A stretch of 41,334 nt of DNA from Burkholderiales bacterium (GTDB taxonomy: Bacteria > Pseudomonadota > Gammaproteobacteria > Burkholderiales > Burkholderiaceae): NCBI GenBank assembly GCA_947372535.1, contig CANBUA010000004.1:1-41334 (forward strand), given 5' to 3'. The position numbers and the translations under genes are program-made. Each line of letters opens with the position of its first letter. The stretch's first letter is position 1. Of this stretch, positions 1-8,600 are shown piece after piece. A model generated the notes under the pieces. That model ran no database searches and had not been told where the DNA came from. It worked only from the letters and a program-made list of their open reading frames with translations.

Positions 1-168
1 GGCCCGGATGGGGGCAGCATGAAGTTGGTCAGCGGCGCTCAGCTCGTTCAGGTCATCAGCAGCGAAGCCCCTTTGGGCAGGGCCATGCTGGGTAAATGCG
101 AGGGTGATGAGGTGTCGATACAGGTCGCTCCTATCCGACAGCAGTTTGAGGTGCTGCGGGTTCATTGA
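1..168 (+). CDS. GreA/GreB-fold protein, C-terminal fragment
   Basis: The window opens inside a gene that reads in frame from base 1 to a TGA at 166-168. The visible tail includes SSEAPLGRAMLGKCEGDEV followed by a short beta-rich ending. The pattern S/P-LG-A-LG---GD-V is the conserved C-terminal FKBP-like domain of the GreA/GreB transcript cleavage factors and of Rnk. These proteins bind RNA polymerase through this domain. The diagnostic N-terminal coiled coil lies outside the window, so GreA, GreB, Rnk and a stand-alone Gre C-terminal protein cannot be told apart. The gene converges on ilvD, with 71 bases between the stops and no obvious hairpin there. Confidence 0.6.
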   Translation, partial: GPDGGSMKLVSGAQLVQVISSEAPLGRAMLGKCEGDEVSIQVAPIRQQFEVLRVH

Positions 169-239
169 GCCGCAAGCAAGTTCACACCGAATTGATCAGA
201 AATTAGGGCTCTCGGCCCGCCACCACAAGATCGGATGGG

Positions 240-2099
240 TCAGTCTTCCAGCAAGGACAGATCCCGCACCGCGCCCTTGTCGGCCGACATGACCAGCTTG
301 GCGTAGGCCTTCAGGGCCGCCGACACCTTGCGTGGACGCGCCTTGGCAGGCTTCCAGCCCTTGGCGTCCTGCTCGGCGCGGCGACTGGCCAACTCTTCGT
401 CGGACAGCAGCACGTCGATCGTGCGCTTGGGGATGTCGATGCGGATCTTGTCGCCATCGCGCACCAGGCCGATGGCGCCGCCTGCGGCCGCTTCAGGTGA
501 GCAGTGGCCAATGGACAGGCCCGAGGTGCCGCCGGAGAAGCGGCCATCGGTCAACAGCGCGCAGACCTTGCCCAGGCCCTGAGACTTGATGTAGCTCGTG
601 GGGTAGAGCATTTCCTGCATGCCGGGGCCGCCCTTGGGGCCTTCATAGCGCACGATCACCACGTCGCCGGCCTTGACCTTGCCGGCCAGGATGTTCTCCA
701 CCGCTTCGTCCTGCGATTCGGTGACGTGGGCTGTGCCTTCGAACACCAGGATGCTTTCATCCACGCCAGCGGTCTTGACCACGCAGCCATCGAGGGCGAT
801 GTTGCCGGTGAGCACGGCCAGACCACCTTCTTGGGAAAACGCATGTTCGTTGGAACGGATGCAGCCTTCGGCGCGGTCCAGGTCCAGGCTGGGCCAGCGC
901 GTGTTCTGGCTGAAGGCCACTTGCGTGGGGATGCCAGCCGGGCCTGCCATGTAGAAGTGGCGCACGGCCTCGTCTTGCGTGAGGGTGATGTCCCACTGTT
1001 TCAGTGCGTCACCCAGAGTCGGAGCGTGCACGGTGGGCGTGTCGAGGTGCAGCTTGCCGGCACGGGCCAACTCGCCCAGGATGGCCATGATGCCGCCCGC
1101 GCGGTGCACGTCTTCGATGTGGTACTTGTTGGTGTTGGGCGCCACCTTGCACAACTGCGGCACGATGCGCGAGAGGCGGTCGATGTCGGTCATGGTGAAG
1201 TCGATCTCGGCTTCACGGGCAATGGCCAGCAGGTGCAGGATGGTGTTGGTGGAGCCGCCCATGGCGATGTCCAGCGTCATCGCGTTCTCGAAAGCCTTGA
1301 AGCCCATCGAGCGGGGCAGGATGCTTTCGTTGTCCTGCTCGTAGTACTGGCGCGCCAGTTCCACGATGCGGCGGCCAGCGCGCTTGAACAGCTGCTCGCG
1401 GTCAGCGTGCGTGGCCACCACGGTGCCGTTGCCAGGCAATGACAGGCCCAGTGCCTCGGTCAGGCAGTTCATGGAGTTGGCGGTGAACATGCCCGAGCAC
1501 GAACCGCAGGTCGGGCAGGCCGAGCGCTCGACTTCGGCCACGTCGGCATCTGAATAAGACTTGTCGGCGGCGATCACCATGGCGTCCACCAGGTCGAGCT
1601 TCTTGAATTCGATGATGCCGGTGGTGGGGTTGGCCAGGCGTGTCTTGCCCGCCTCCATGGGGCCGCCAGAGACGAACACCACGGGGATGTTCAGGCGCAT
1701 GGCGGCCATCAGCATGCCGGGCGTGATCTTGTCGCAGTTGGAGATGCACACCATGGCATCGGCACAGTGCGCGTTGACCATGTACTCGACCGAGTCCGCG
1801 ATGATGTCGCGGCTGGGCAGCGAATAGAGCATGCCGTCATGGCCCATGGCGATGCCGTCATCGACCGCGATGGTGTTGAACTCCTTGGCGACACCGCCCG
1901 CCGCTTCGATCTCGCGCGCGACGAGCTGGCCCAGGTCCTTCAGGTGCACGTGGCCGGGCACGAACTGGGTGAAGGAGTTGACCACCGCGATGATGGGCTT
2001 GGAGAAGTCCTCGTCTTTCATGCCGGTGGCGCGCCACAAGGAGCGCGCACCTGCCATGTTGCGACCGGCGGTGGAGGTTTTGGAGCGGTAGACGGGCAT
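240..2099 (-). CDS. ilvD: dihydroxy-acid dehydratase IlvD
   Basis: Dehydrates 2,3-dihydroxy-3-methylbutanoate and the methylpentanoate homologue to the 2-oxo acids that precede valine and isoleucine; cytosolic. The protein of 619 aa matches the usual 616-aa enzyme from end to end. Family landmarks are GRNMAGAR near residue 12, VDDGIAMGH (Asp81), SNCDKITPG (Cys122, Lys124), [19 protein letters not shown] (Cys195 and neighbours, iron-sulfur cluster ligands), [13 protein letters not shown] and [15 protein letters not shown]. The reading frame is open upstream to 2318, but the family N-terminus MPVYRSKT starts at 2099, so the extension is not counted. No strong ribosome-binding site is seen before this ATG. 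The gene is transcribed away from the DUF11 operon. Confidence 0.97.
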   Translation of the reverse strand: MPVYRSKTSTAGRNMAGARSLWRATGMKDEDFSKPIIAVVNSFTQFVPGHVHLKDLGQLVAREIEAAGGVAKEFNTIAVDDGIAMGHDGMLYSLPSRDIIADSVEYMVNAHCADAMVCISNCDKITPGMLMAAMRLNIPVVFVSGGPMEAGKTRLANPTTGIIEFKKLDLVDAMVIAADKSYSDADVAEVERSACPTCGSCSGMFTANSMNCLTEALGLSLPGNGTVVATHADREQLFKRAGRRIVELARQYYEQDNESILPRSMGFKAFENAMTLDIAMGGSTNTILHLLAIAREAEIDFTMTDIDRLSRIVPQLCKVAPNTNKYHIEDVHRAGGIMAILGELARAGKLHLDTPTVHAPTLGDALKQWDITLTQDEAVRHFYMAGPAGIPTQVAFSQNTRWPSLDLDRAEGCIRSNEHAFSQEGGLAVLTGNIALDGCVVKTAGVDESILVFEGTAHVTESQDEAVENILAGKVKAGDVVIVRYEGPKGGPGMQEMLYPTSYIKSQGLGKVCALLTDGRFSGGTSGLSIGHCSPEAAAGGAIGLVRDGDKIRIDIPKRTIDVLLSDEELASRRAEQDAKGWKPAKARPRKVSAALKAYAKLVMSADKGAVRDLSLLED

Positions 2100-2477
2100 C
2101 TTGATGGCTGAATGAATGTCGCAAAAAGGAAGCGGGCCACGGATGGCCCCCTCGCGCCCGTTGCGAGCCAGCTGTTGAGCCGCGCTCTGGGCAAACGCGG
2201 CAATTATCCCCCACCCCTCAGCCCGCCCTGCCCCTATACAGGCAAGTTCACCCAGCCGCGAATGAAAAGGGCGTTGTCCGTGCATTTCGACCGTTTCCCA
2301 GGCAAATGCAAAAACCACCCGTTTGACGCATGTTCACTTTTTCACGCGGCTGTTGTAAATTTAAATCTCGGCGGACGGAACTGAGCACACGGCGCTTTTG
2401 CATCGTGCAACCCCGGTGATGGACGCGAAAGCTTGCGCGAGCATTCGCGCCAAAAAACCAGGAAGGGGCCTCGCCCT
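2100..2477. promoter_or_regulatory. divergent intergenic region between ilvD and the DUF11 operon
   Basis: These 378 bases hold no convincing gene. The half nearest the DUF11 operon is locally AT-rich. A plausible plus-strand sigma-70-type promoter is TTCACT (2333-2338), a 17-base spacer and TAAATT (2356-2361). It would start transcription about 110 bases before the first operon gene. A GGAAGGGG ribosome-binding site at 2461-2468 sits nine bases before ATG 2478. The ilvD promoter must lie here on the other strand, but I could not place it with confidence. The promoter call is pattern matching only. Confidence 0.4.
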
Positions 2478-3038
2478 ATGTTGCTCGTTTTGCAGCAGTA
2501 CCGCCACGCCGTCAGGCGTTGGGGTCACATCACGCCAGTTGTGCTGGCCATCTTCTTACACCACCACGCTCATGGCGCCGCTGCCGATGGCGTGACGGCC
2601 ACGCTGAGTGTTCGTGCCTGGCTGCCTCAAGCCGATGGGCATGCGCGCGCACTGCCAGCCGAACAGGCGCGGCCGGGCGACCTGCTCGAGTACAAGGTGG
2701 TCTACCGCAATGCCTCCAAGGGCGTGGTGCACCGTGTCGAGGCCAGCTTGCCCATTCCCCAAGGGACCGTCTACGAGGTGGATGACCCGCGTCAGGACAT
2801 GGCCCCCATGGCCAGCCTCGACGGCGAGCACTTCGAGCCCACGCCCTTGACGCGCAAAGTGACCTTGCCCAATGGGCAGCAGCAGTGGCAAGCCGTGCCG
2901 CTGGCCCGCTACCGGCATCTGAGGTGGCCTCTGGGCGACCTGCCAGCGGGCAAAACCGCGACCGTGACGGCCAAGGTCCGTCTGGTCGGCGGCGATCTGC
3001 TGGCCAGCCAGCCAGCAGCTGTCAGGAGCAAGCCATGA
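2478..3038 (+). CDS. small secreted DUF11-like protein, first gene of surface-protein operon
   Basis: A predicted protein of 186 aa. ATG 2478 is chosen over the upstream ATG 2433 because GGAAGGGG lies nine bases before it and it gives a clean signal peptide: arginines around residues 9-14, a hydrophobic stretch from about 19 to 28, and a likely cleavage after the HGAAA segment near residue 37. The mature part is one beta-rich domain with GDLLEYKVVYRNAS and VEASLPIPQGTVYEV. This is the DUF11 pattern: 'requires continuity, true for non-covalent additive' is absent, but the GD-x-x-Y-x-(I/V)-x-x-x-N core and the following P-x-G-x-x-Y are present. No membrane anchor or lipobox is seen, so the product is likely periplasmic or secreted. 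Its stop overlaps the start of the next gene by ATGA, which indicates translational coupling. Function unknown. Confidence 0.75.
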   Translation: MLLVLQQYRHAVRRWGHITPVVLAIFLHHHAHGAAADGVTATLSVRAWLPQADGHARALPAEQARPGDLLEYKVVYRNASKGVVHRVEASLPIPQGTVYEVDDPRQDMAPMASLDGEHFEPTPLTRKVTLPNGQQQWQAVPLARYRHLRWPLGDLPAGKTATVTAKVRLVGGDLLASQPAAVRSKP

Positions 3039-5635
3039 AAACAGGGACCCACGCTCTATTCGGCATTGCCCTGGCCGCCCTGTTGACATGGCAGGCGCCA
3101 GCATGGGCCGCATCGCCCCTGGCGGGCACCTCCATCGGCAACCAGGCCTCGGCCACTTATTCCGATGGCTCATCGACCGTGCGAACGGTGACCAGCAATT
3201 CCGTGACGACCATCGTGCAGCAGGTCGCAGGGCTGACGCTCTCGGCCAATGGCACCAAAACGGCCGCCATCGGCGGGCTGGTCAATTACCCGCACACCCT
3301 GACCAACACGGGCAATGGTTCGGACAGCTACGCCCTGAGCACGGGCAACACCGGCACCTTCAGCCTGGGCAGCGCCTTGATCTACCCCGATGCCAATGGC
3401 GATGGTGTGCCCGACAGCGGCGCACCCATCACCAACAGCGGTGAGCTGGCACCCGGTGGCATCTTCAAATTCGTGGTCGTGGCCACGGTGCCATCGACCG
3501 CCTTGGCACTGGCCACCAACACCTTGACGGTGACCGCAGCCAGCGTGTTGACCCCGGCGGTCACGGCCAGCAACACGGACGCGACGACTGTGTCGGGCAA
3601 TGCGGTGATTCAGGTCACCAAATCCATCGACGTGAGCTCGGGGGCCGCAGGCAGCGGCGCGCGTACCTATACGCTGACTTACACCAATGTGGGCAACCTG
3701 GCCGCCACCAACCTGAGCTTGATGGACGTGATGCCAGCGGGCATGACCTATGTCGCGGGCAGTGGGCGGTGGAGCGGCAGCGGAGCCACCGTGCTGACAG
3801 ATGCGAATGCGGCGGACAACCAGGGCGGCATCGTCTACGACTACAACGTGACGGCGCCCAACCGGGTGACGGCCGTCATCGCCACGGTCAGCCCCGGCAA
3901 CACAGGCACGCTGGTGTTCCAGGCCAGCGTCAATGCGGGCCTGGCCGCCGGGGCCAACACGGCGACGCTGAACACGGCCAGCTACAGCTACAACGATGGC
4001 GTGGCCCCCCTGCCGGCCAGCAACACCAATGGCGTGCAGTTCACGGTGAGCCCCACCGTGGGCGTGACATTGAGCGGGGCCACCGTGGCCTCGGCGCCTC
4101 AAGGCCAGGTCGTCAATTTCGCGCAGGTGCTGATGAACACGGGCAATGCGAGCGACAGCTTCGATCTGCGGCTGGGCACGGGCAATTTCCCGCCCGGCAC
4201 CACCTTCGCCTTCTTCCAGGCCGATGGCTTGACGCCCCTGCTGGACACCAATGGCAATGGCGTGCCCGACAGCGGCCCGCTGGTCGGAGGCGCCGGCCTG
4301 AACATCGTGGTTCGCGCCTTCCTGCCGCCGGGTGCGCTGGGCGGCCCGTTCAGCGTGCCTGTCACCGCGACCTCCAAGTTGGATGTCACCCAGGTGGCAT
4401 CGGCCACGGACACCTTGACGAGCATCGCGCCCAATCAGGTAGACCTCACGGCCAACACGGCTGGCGTGAGTGCGCCAGGTGCGGGCGCTGGGCCGGAAAG
4501 CACGGCGGCCATCACCAATCAATCGTCGGCGGGCAGCACCTCACGCTTCACGCTGGTGATCACCAATGGCAGCGCCGTGGCCGACACCTTCAACCTCCAA
4601 GCCAGCACCGATGTCAGCTTCGGCGGCATCACCTTGCCCACCGGCTGGAGCGTGGTCTTCAAGGATGCCAGCGGCATGGTCCTGCCCAACACGGGTGTGA
4701 TCAATGCGGGCGCCAGTCAGACGGTGTATGCCGACGTGCTGGTGCCCCCGGGCAGCAATGCCTCGACGCTGGATGTGTATTTCCGCGCGGCCTCACCCAC
4801 GTCGGGTGCCACGGACCGGCTGCACGCCGCCGTGCAAGTGGGCACGGCCCGCGGCCTGACGCTCACGCCCAACCACACGGGGCAGGCCTACCCGGGTGGC
4901 ACGGTGGTCTACACCGTCTCGGTCATCAACAACGGCAACATCGCTGAGGGCAATGGCAGCGCCAGCCAAGTCACCATGGGCGTGACCAATTCGCAGCCCA
5001 GCTTCAGCGCCACCCTTTATTGGGACAAGAACAACAACGGCACCCTGGATGCCACTGACCCCGTCATCACCAGCCTGGATCAACTGACGGGCGGCACGAA
5101 CGGTGCCAGCGCGGGCGCGGGGCTGGATGTTGGCGAAGCCGCCACGCTGTTCGTGAAAGTCTTCGCCCCCGCAGGGGCTGCCACGGGCACGACCAACACC
5201 ACCACGGTGACCGCCACAGTGACGGGCTCGGTCAACGGGGCGGTGGCGCCAGTGCCGGCCGTGCTCACGGTCAACACCAGTGTGATCGCCGGCCAGGTGC
5301 AACTGTTCATTTTGCAAGCGCTCGATGCGGCCTGCGATGGCACGCCGGACACGGCCTATGCGCCCAGTGTGCTGACTGTGGGCGCCGTGCCCGGGGCCTG
5401 CATCCGCTATCAGATCACGGCCGTCAACGTGGGCGTGGCCAACGCGACTGCAGTCGTCGTCAACAACGGCATCCCTGCCAACACGACCTACCACGCGACC
5501 GTGCCAGCCACGGTGTCGCAAGGCACGGTCACCACGCCGTCAAACGGCAGCGGGGGCACGGTGCAGGCCACGGTGGGCACGATCGCCCCGGGGCAATCGG
5601 TGTCCCTGAGTTACGGAGTTCGCATCAACCCCTGA
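3035..5635 (+). CDS. secreted DUF11-type tandem-repeat protein
   Basis: A predicted protein of 866 aa. The frame is open from 2885, but ATG 3035 overlaps the previous stop and begins a good signal peptide, MKTGTHALFGIALAALLT, with cleavage probably after APAWA. The mature N-terminus has GTSIGNQASATYSDG, a beta-sandwich entry motif also present in the next gene. The remainder is a series of large beta-rich modules of roughly 260-285 residues built around TNTGN, then acidic loops such as DANGDGVPDSG (about residue 118), DTNGNGVPDSG (about 402) and DKNNNGTLDATD (about 662). These loops resemble calcium-binding D-x-N-x-D-G motifs. The C-terminus, from about residue 750, is a DUF11-like domain (IRYQITAVNVG). 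It has no anchor or C-terminal sorting signal. Very rich in Thr, Ala, Gly, Asn and Val, few Lys. Probably an extracellular or periplasmic structural or adhesive protein. Exact role unknown. Confidence 0.8.
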   Translation: MKTGTHALFGIALAALLTWQAPAWAASPLAGTSIGNQASATYSDGSSTVRTVTSNSVTTIVQQVAGLTLSANGTKTAAIGGLVNYPHTLTNTGNGSDSYALSTGNTGTFSLGSALIYPDANGDGVPDSGAPITNSGELAPGGIFKFVVVATVPSTALALATNTLTVTAASVLTPAVTASNTDATTVSGNAVIQVTKSIDVSSGAAGSGARTYTLTYTNVGNLAATNLSLMDVMPAGMTYVAGSGRWSGSGATVLTDANAADNQGGIVYDYNVTAPNRVTAVIATVSPGNTGTLVFQASVNAGLAAGANTATLNTASYSYNDGVAPLPASNTNGVQFTVSPTVGVTLSGATVASAPQGQVVNFAQVLMNTGNASDSFDLRLGTGNFPPGTTFAFFQADGLTPLLDTNGNGVPDSGPLVGGAGLNIVVRAFLPPGALGGPFSVPVTATSKLDVTQVASATDTLTSIAPNQVDLTANTAGVSAPGAGAGPESTAAITNQSSAGSTSRFTLVITNGSAVADTFNLQASTDVSFGGITLPTGWSVVFKDASGMVLPNTGVINAGASQTVYADVLVPPGSNASTLDVYFRAASPTSGATDRLHAAVQVGTARGLTLTPNHTGQAYPGGTVVYTVSVINNGNIAEGNGSASQVTMGVTNSQPSFSATLYWDKNNNGTLDATDPVITSLDQLTGGTNGASAGAGLDVGEAATLFVKVFAPAGAATGTTNTTTVTATVTGSVNGAVAPVPAVLTVNTSVIAGQVQLFILQALDAACDGTPDTAYAPSVLTVGAVPGACIRYQITAVNVGVANATAVVVNNGIPANTTYHATVPATVSQGTVTTPSNGSGGTVQATVGTIAPGQSVSLSYGVRINP

Positions 5636-5659
5636 TTGATCAGCAACCGGTTGATCATC

Positions 5660-8600
5660 ATGAAGCACGTCGAGCCCACCGTTCGAGGCGAGCGTCTGCG
5701 GACACGCGCATTGGCATCGCTGGCCCTGTCAGTGGGCCTGTGCCTGCCGTGCCTGGGTGCGCCGGAGGCAGGCAGCTTCGTGGACAACAACGCCATCGCC
5801 AGCTACACGGACCAGCCGTCGGGCGAGCAGTCCCACCTGGCGTCGAACGTCGTCAGGTCGCTGGTGCAGCCGCTGGTGAGCGCCACGTTCACCGAGGCGT
5901 CGGACATCCGGTTGGTACCCGGGATGCTCGCGGTCTGGTCGCAGCGTTTGACCAACACGGGCAATGTGCGCGCGCGCTTTCTGCTCTTGGCGGGCAACGC
6001 CTCCAACAATGATTTCAACCTCACGCAGGTCCGCATCATCCATGATGTCAATGGCAACGGCTTGCCGGACGCGGGCGAGCCCGATCTGACGGATGCCACC
6101 TTGTCACCAGGCCAGTCGGTAGACATCGTGGTGGTTGGCCGCAGCCCCTCCCAGTTGGCGGCCAGCAAATCGACCGGTGTGCGTGTACGCGCGGTGGTGA
6201 ACACCGGGGCCGGCAACACGGTGGCACAGATCGACAACGATGCGATGACCACCCATGGCGCGGTGATGACGCTGACGCAGACCAGTTCGGCAGCCGCCTT
6301 GTCGCCAGGGCAGACATTGAGTTTGCAAGTGGTGGCGGCCAACAGCGGCGGCGATGCAGGCAGCACGCCGATCACCATGGATGGGGCCGCCGAACAACGC
6401 GTCCTGGTGACCTGGCCTGTGCCACCGGGCACCCGCCTGATCGATGCGACGGCGCCCGGCAACGCCACCTTGCTTTACCACCGCCTGGGCGCGGCCAGTG
6501 GCGTGTTTGTCACCACGCCACCGAGCGATCTGGCCCAGGTCGATGCGGTGGGTTACGCATTCAACGGCTTTACTGCGGGCACGTCCAGCCAGTTGATGAT
6601 GCGCGTCGGCATCACGACCCTCAGCGGCACCGTGTCGAGCACGGCCTCGACCGCCTACCTGGACGGGCCAGGCGGCACCCCGCTGTCGGCCACGTCCAAC
6701 CCGGTCAACGTGCGCGTGGTCAGCAGCGTGGCCTTGCTGCGCTACTACACCTCCGCCAGCTACGATCGGGTGGCCAAGACGGTCACCATGGGCAGTGCGC
6801 TGTACCTTCAAGCCGATGCGATGGCTTGCAACCAGGATCCTCTGGTCGCCGATACCCTGACCTTCCGCATCACCTCAAGCACCACCGGAGACACCGAAAC
6901 CTTCACCGCGTCGGAGACCGGCCCCAACACCGGCTTGTTCAGAGCCGACTCACTGCCCCGCACCGCCGACGTGCTGCAAACCCCGGCCATCAGCGGGGAC
7001 GGCCGAGTCGAGGCCAGAAGCAATCAGCGGCTGCGGGCCACGGTCGAAGGATGCAGCACCACCATCGACCCGGTCACCATCTTGGTCGACCCGTATGGCG
7101 TGGTCTTCAACAGCCAGACCAATGGCCTTGTGGGCGGCGTGACGGTCGAGCTCATCGACGTCAGCGGTGCTGGCAACGGCGGGCAGGCCGGTGCAGCGGC
7201 ACGCGTGTGGCAAAGCGATGGCGTGACCAGCGCACCTGCCAGCGTGGTGACCGATCTGAGCGGCACCTACCGCTTCCCGCTGGTGGCACCGTCAACTTAC
7301 CAGCTGCGCATCACGACCCCGGTGACTTTCAGCTTTCCCTCCAGCCTCACGCCCGGGCAAGTGCCTGCGGGCCGCGTGGTCGATCCCGCCGGCTCCTATG
7401 GCCGCAGCTTCACCATCACGGCCGATGCCGAGCCCGTGCAACTGGACGTGCCCGTGGACCCCAGCCAGACCACCGGCCTGATGCTTCAAAAAACCAGCAG
7501 CCGCGCCGTGGTGGAGATCGGTGATGTCATCGATTACCAAGTGCTGCTGCGCAATGTGTCCGGCGTGGCGCTGGACGATGTCAAGCTGTCCGATCGGCTG
7601 CCGCTGGGCTTGCGCTATGTGCCGGGCACTGCACGCCGCGACGGTTCAGTGGTGCCCAACCCGAGTGGTGGCCAAGGCCCCAACCTGGTCTTTGCCACCT
7701 TTGCCCTACCGCAAGGCAGCACCGCGCGCATCACCTACCGCGTGCGGGTGGAAGCCACCGCACGCGTGGGCGATGCCATCAACACTGCCCAGGCCATCAG
7801 CACCGTGCCCCTGGCCCAGACCAGCAATGTGGCGCAAGCCAAGGTGCGCATCGAAGGCGGCGCCTTCAGCATGAAGGGCTTCGTCGTGGGCCGCGTGTTC
7901 GCCGATTGCCAGGCCAACCGCATGCACGATGCGGACGAGCCCGGCGTGCCCGGCGTGCGCATCTGGCTGGAAGACGGCAGCTATGCCATCACCGATGGCC
8001 AGGGCCAATACAGCCTGGCAGGTTTGCGCCCAGGCACCCACGTGGCCAAGCTCGATCCGGCCACCCTGCCGCCTGGCATGAAGCCCATCGCGCTGGATGC
8101 GCGCAACGCGGGCGATGGCGCCTCACGCTTCGTGGACATGCAAGGCGGCGACCTGATGCGCGCCGACTTCGCGCTTGGCCCCTGCACGGCAGGCCTGACC
8201 ACATTGGTGGCTGACAGGCGCGCCAAGCTGGAAGCCTCGCAACGCCCGGTCACCGGTGGCGGATTGGCCTTGTCCAATGAGCTGACCTTCGACTCCAGCA
8301 CCCCGGTGGCAGACCCACGTGCGCTGCAAGCCAGCGGCGTGTTGCCGAGCCTGTCGCTGCCGGCTTCAAGCGATCGCGCCACGGCCGCCAACTCGATGGC
8401 CTCCAACTCATCTTCATCATCGGCCAGGCGCATGTCGCACGAGCTGACGCTGGGCGGCAACTCGCCACCAGCCGCCTCCCAGACCCCCGCCATCGGCTTC
8501 ATCCAGCCTCAGGACGGCGAGATCCTGCCCAGCCGCCAGACCCGCATCCGCCTGCGTGTTCCGCAAGGCGCCGACGTCACGCTCAGCGTCAACGGCCGCC

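Noticed and set aside
504..1442. A 312-codon plus-strand open frame
   Set aside because: Antisense to ilvD, whose motifs are complete in the other strand.
3170..4522. A 450-codon minus-strand open frame opposite the DUF11 gene
   Set aside because: Shadow caused by GC-rich, Gly/Ala/Thr codons. Composition is His/Arg/Gly-rich and resembles no protein.
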